In this document: positions 5,614-8,347 of the stretch, in pieces
Numbering within the stretch: position 1 is the first letter of the stretch
Layout: the number at the start of each line of letters is the position of its first letter
Assembly (NCBI GenBank): GCA_009778835.1
Contig: WRFK01000061.1
Span: 1 to 8,347 of the forward strand
Length of the DNA: 8,347 bases
Direction of reading: 5' to 3'
Origin: Spirochaetaceae bacterium
GTDB taxonomy: Bacteria; Spirochaetota; Spirochaetia; CADAEX01
Translations under genes and position numbers: made by a program
Notes under the pieces: model-generated
Told to the model about the DNA's origin: nothing
Database searches by the model: none
The model's input: the letters and a program-made list of their open reading frames with translations, nothing else

Positions 5614-6477
5614 GTGAATATCAGTATTGACGGCAATATTATTGATTATACTCTTGAAAAAGAAGAAAACGGGTATGATATTATTAGAGCAATCAGCTTA
5701 TGGCTGAAAAAAAACTATATCATAATAAAATCAATAAAGATCGATGAAAAAGAATATAATTATGATGATAAAACTCTGCTTGGCGAATTAAGTATTAATT
5801 CCATTAATAAAATAGATATTTTTACTCTTACAGTAAGAGAATATAAATATAATCAGTTATTGATAATTCAGGAATATTTTGAAAACCTTATTTCATTAAT
5901 AAACAGCAATAATAAAGATGAAGTTTTAAAATTTCTCAAAACTTATGAAAAAATAAAACCAGATATGGAAGAAGTTATTGATAAAATATATAAATCGGAA
6001 AATCAGGGATTTATAGAAACATTTGCTTCAAAAAAAGAACTTACAGATTCTGATTATGAAAATCTTAAATTTTTTACAGAAAATATATTTTTTGTAATCG
6101 GAGAAAGAAAAAGGGAAATAATAAATCCGGAAACAGAGATTGAAAAAGAAAAAAAATATTTTGATACATTTCTTCCTGAAATCGAAATTATATCTGTGCT
6201 GTTGCAAACAGGAAAACAAAACGAAGCTCTTGAAAAAATAATAAAATTTGTTGATTTTTCAAAAAAACTCTCCAGGCTTTTAAGTTATTATAATATGGGA
6301 TTAGGTAAGATCGAAGCAGAAGAAATAAGTAAATATAACAAACTTCTACATGATCTTAAAGACGCCATAGGAAGAGGTGATTCTGTTCTTATTGGTGATA
6401 TTCTTGAATATGAACTTTCCCCTATTATTGAACAGTTTTTTAATATAATGTTATCTGAAAAACAAGAGGAGGAATAA
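5614..6477 (+). CDS. unknown helical protein downstream of fliD
   Basis: I do not recognise a named family. The 287-residue product is very rich in Lys, Glu, Ile and Asn, has no signal peptide or membrane segment, and looks cytoplasmic. Residues 1-75 read as a small alpha/beta unit (MNISIDGNIIDYTLEKEENG); the rest appears helical, with acidic and basic heptad-like stretches. The start is GTG at 5614, placed by GGGAG at 5603-5607. The ATG two bases earlier (5612) is in another frame and meets TGA at once. The stop abuts the ATG of the PilZ gene, so the two are surely co-expressed. Its place after fliD, where many bacteria carry the export chaperones fliS and fliT, makes a flagellar chaperone or regulator conceivable, but I see no FliS or FliT signature. 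From memory, Treponema has a hypothetical gene in the same place. Confidence 0.85.
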   Translation: MNISIDGNIIDYTLEKEENGYDIIRAISLWLKKNYIIIKSIKIDEKEYNYDDKTLLGELSINSINKIDIFTLTVREYKYNQLLIIQEYFENLISLINSNNKDEVLKFLKTYEKIKPDMEEVIDKIYKSENQGFIETFASKKELTDSDYENLKFFTENIFFVIGERKREIINPETEIEKEKKYFDTFLPEIEIISVLLQTGKQNEALEKIIKFVDFSKKLSRLLSYYNMGLGKIEAEEISKYNKLLHDLKDAIGRGDSVLIGDILEYELSPIIEQFFNIMLSEKQEEE

Positions 6478-7635
6478 ATGATAAGCCAAATACTCCTTCA
6501 ATCAACTTTCATCCCAACAGCTTCTGCCAGAACAACATATATTACAATCGGAATTATTGTTGTTTCCATTTTAGCGCTGGTAATAGGCAACATTATAGGC
6601 AATGGCAGAAAGAAAGCTACAAGCGGTGGAGGATATCCCTCAACAGGAACAAGCGGTTCGGCAAAACCAAAACCTATCAAAATAAGCAAAGGGAAATTCA
6701 GAAAAAGCGCAAAACAGATAGGATTATCATCTGTTCAGATAAAAATACTTGAAGATCTTGCTTTAAAATACAAGGTTGCTTCTCCTGCGTTATTTATAAC
6801 CTCCCCTAAAGTTTTTAATATAACAATGAAAAAAGCTATACAGGATTATGACAGCGGAGCATATTCTTCAGAAGTTAAAGAAAATTACAAAATGCTGCTT
6901 TTCAATGTTAAACAAAAACTTGATAAAAGCAGCGTGAAAGATAAAAAAATCGCAACATCGCGCCAGCTTGCAGTTGGGAGAACAATAACAATTACAACCC
7001 CTTCCGGAGAAAAATTCAACTCACATATTGTTACTAATCTAAAAGATTATATGTGTGCAAATATTCCAATGAAACAAGACGGAAGTATGTTAAGGCTTAA
7101 TAAATGGGAACCTGTAAAAGTATCTGTTCCGGAAAAAGGGGATAAAGGTATTTTTTATGATTCAAAAGTAGCAGGATATTCAACAGCAAAAGGAATTGCC
7201 TGTATAATGCTGCAGCATTCAAACAGTATACAGGCTTCAAAGCAGCGCAACTTTCCAAGGAAAGAACTTGGAAAATCGTGTTATTTCTTTAAGATAAATA
7301 TAGTAACACTTTCGGAAGGAAAAGAGGTAGTGAGGAAAGCAGTTATTGATGACAAGGCTAAAGGGCGATTAGGAAGTGTTATTGAAATATCTGCCGGAGG
7401 ATGCAGTATAAAATCACCAAATTATCTTAACAGGGGTGAATTATTAAGGGTAGATATAGATATTGAGAAAAAACAAACTGCTTCGGTATTGGGTAAAATT
7501 GTAAATATTAGAAAAGTAGCTCCGGGAACTGCAATTATGCACATCCAGTTTACCAAAATGTCCAAAAAAAATATGAACTCAATAAATTCTTATATTTATG
7601 GTATAAGCGAAAGAAGCAGTATTCTTGATTATTAA
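6478..7635 (+). CDS. membrane-anchored PilZ-domain protein (probable c-di-GMP receptor)
   Basis: The 385-residue product has one membrane helix at about 19-41, followed by RKK, so the bulk should be cytoplasmic. Next come a Gly/Ser/Pro-rich linker (48-66), a helical segment (about 70-150), a beta-rich stretch (about 160-250) reminiscent of the YcgR-type N-terminal domain, and a PilZ domain at about 255-375. The PilZ c-di-GMP motifs are visible: R-x-x-x-R as R257-NFP-R261, and the D/N-x-S-x-x-G motif as E303-I-S305-A-G-G308, with Glu in place of the usual Asp/Asn. PilZ proteins of this kind modulate flagellar rotation or related surface behaviour in response to c-di-GMP. GAGGAGGA before the ATG is a strong ribosome site, and the start directly follows the previous stop (TAA-ATG). 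The target is not shown; a role at the flagellar motor is inferred from position and family. Confidence 0.85.
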   Translation: MISQILLQSTFIPTASARTTYITIGIIVVSILALVIGNIIGNGRKKATSGGGYPSTGTSGSAKPKPIKISKGKFRKSAKQIGLSSVQIKILEDLALKYKVASPALFITSPKVFNITMKKAIQDYDSGAYSSEVKENYKMLLFNVKQKLDKSSVKDKKIATSRQLAVGRTITITTPSGEKFNSHIVTNLKDYMCANIPMKQDGSMLRLNKWEPVKVSVPEKGDKGIFYDSKVAGYSTAKGIACIMLQHSNSIQASKQRNFPRKELGKSCYFFKINIVTLSEGKEVVRKAVIDDKAKGRLGSVIEISAGGCSIKSPNYLNRGELLRVDIDIEKKQTASVLGKIVNIRKVAPGTAIMHIQFTKMSKKNMNSINSYIYGISERSSILDY

Positions 7636-7640
7636 GTAAC

Positions 7641-7669
7641 TTGATAGATAATTATATTGTTGATAAAAT
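7641..7669 (+). promoter_or_regulatory. sigma-70-type promoter before the 90-residue gene
   Basis: TTGATA (7641-7646) and TAAAAT (7664-7669) each match the housekeeping consensus at 5 of 6 positions, with the ideal 17-base spacer. Transcription would begin near 7676, only about 8 bases before the ATG at 7684, so the mRNA would be almost leaderless, in line with the poor Shine-Dalgarno there. AT-rich DNA yields chance matches, so this is tentative. If real, it separates tsaE expression from the flagellar genes. Confidence 0.4.
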
Positions 7670-7683
7670 AAACGCTAAGATAT

Positions 7684-7956
7684 ATGAAACTTAAATTTAT
7701 AGAAAATATCAGAAAAAAAGAAAAAGATTCTTTTTTATACTATAGAAGTGATTTTCTGGCTGATGCTGTCTTTGAGTACGGAAAAGATTTAAAACAAGAG
7801 AAAATTCCAATTGAAATCACAATTGAAAAAACTGCACTCGGAGAAGTAAAAGTTAGTGTAAAAATCGTTGGACATATTAATTATCCTATGTTAAATGCCA
7901 TAAAAATGCTTAAAGAAGAAATTTTAAAAATGGAATCAGAAGGAACATTCATCTGA
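7684..7956 (+). CDS. small unknown protein (90 residues) before tsaE
   Basis: No family recognised. The product is small, basic and charged, with no membrane segment: a helical, Lys-rich N-terminus, a beta-rich middle (IPIEITIEKTALGEVKVSV) and a C-terminal helix, which would suit a compact alpha/beta fold. The ATG at 7684 is the first start after the in-frame TAA at 7669-7671. Its ribosome site is poor (at best TAAG), matching the near-leaderless transcript proposed above. It is likely real because it is complete, fills the gap between two clear genes, and its stop codon overlaps the apparent start of tsaE, a tight arrangement typical of translational coupling. Any link to t6A synthesis or motility is unproven. 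Confidence 0.75.
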   Translation: MKLKFIENIRKKEKDSFLYYRSDFLADAVFEYGKDLKQEKIPIEITIEKTALGEVKVSVKIVGHINYPMLNAIKMLKEEILKMESEGTFI

Positions 7957-8347
7957 CAACAATTTTATCATGCTCCGACAAAGAGACTTTTGATGCAGGA
8001 AAAAAACTTGCTTTAAAGCTTATTCCCGGCTCTATAATAGCACTCTCTGGTCCTTTGGGCAGCGGAAAAACAGTTTTTACAAAAGGAATAGCAGAAGGGC
8101 TTGGAATTTCCAGTTCTATTACAAGCCCCACTTTTACCCTTATATGCGAATATGAGGGTAATATCCCGTTTTCCCATATGGATTTATACAGGTTAAATGA
8201 TGTAAATGAATTTGAACTGGCAGGCGGCAGGGATATAATGTTTTCTAATGGAATATCTGTTATAGAGTGGGCAGAAAAAATAGCAGACTATTTTCCCGAT
8301 AGCACAATAAAGGTTAATATAGAAATAGAAAAAAGCGGAAGCAGAAA
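7953..8347 (+). CDS. tsaE: TsaE, tRNA t6A synthesis ATPase (3' end outside window)
   Basis: TsaE (YjeE) is the ATPase that works with TsaB and TsaD to make N6-threonylcarbamoyladenosine at A37 of ANN-decoding tRNAs. Visible motifs, numbered from a CTG start at 7953: Walker A G33-PLGSGK-T40, the family motif S58-PTFTL, H75-MDLYR, and I104-E-W106. About 131 of the expected 150 or so residues are present. The start is unusual. The frame opens after TAA at 7911-7913 and holds no ATG, GTG or TTG before the Walker motif; the first in-frame ATG is internal, at about 8178. CTG at 7953 overlaps the TGA of the upstream gene and has AGAAGGA (7938-7944) 8 bases before it. ATT at 7947 is an alternative but sits too close to that site. 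A sequencing error near the junction could also explain this. The family call is sure; the start is not. Confidence 0.93.
   Translation, partial: MTTILSCSDKETFDAGKKLALKLIPGSIIALSGPLGSGKTVFTKGIAEGLGISSSITSPTFTLICEYEGNIPFSHMDLYRLNDVNEFELAGGRDIMFSNGISVIEWAEKIADYFPDSTIKVNIEIEKSGSR

Noticed and set aside
5612..5617. ATG at 5612 as a gene start
   Set aside because: It is followed at once by TGA; the long frame needs GTG at 5614, which has a well-placed GGGAG.
7949..8131. Minus-strand open frame opposite tsaE
   Set aside because: The plus strand encodes unmistakable TsaE motifs here, so the reverse frame is a by-product.

Overview
The window looks like part of a spirochete chromosome, most likely from a Treponema-like lineage. 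The basis is two adjacent FlaB-type periplasmic flagellins of 286 and 283 residues, a long spirochete-style FliD, and strong AT richness. From memory, the order flaB, flaB, flaG, fliD, unknown gene, PilZ gene, tsaE resembles the Treponema flaB-fliD neighbourhood; I could not check this against a database. Every supported gene is on the plus strand.

Layout. Positions 1-477 carry the 3' end of a TPR protein that runs in from upstream. A 366-base gap follows, holding GC-richer alternative hairpins, a good sigma-28-type promoter (675-702) and a structured leader for the first flagellin (844-1704). A 325-base hairpin-rich gap leads to the second flagellin (2030-2881). It is followed by a palindrome with a T-run, a long hairpin and a classic rho-independent terminator (2966-2995). 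Then come flaG (3018-3401), fliD (3423-5453), a 160-base gap with hairpins, an unknown helical protein (5614-6477), a membrane-anchored PilZ protein (6478-7635), a 90-residue unknown protein (7684-7956) and the start of tsaE (7953 to the window edge).

How they fit together. The first part supplies the filament: two FlaB core subunits, FlaG, and the FliD cap on which flagellin assembles. The PilZ protein is a probable cyclic-di-GMP receptor at the inner membrane, placed directly behind the filament genes. TsaE belongs to tRNA t6A synthesis and is a housekeeping neighbour.

The most interesting signal is not a gene. Both flaB leaders carry the same 15-base core, AGGCAAGGGATGCCT, as a hairpin with an AGGGA loop 19-23 bases before the start codon. 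The stem extensions differ in sequence but pair perfectly in each copy. This is what a CsrA binding site should look like, and each Shine-Dalgarno contains a second GGA. The second leader also offers a competing stem that would hide the first half of this hairpin. A second oddity is tsaE, which has no ATG, GTG or TTG available and seems to start at a CTG overlapping the upstream stop codon.
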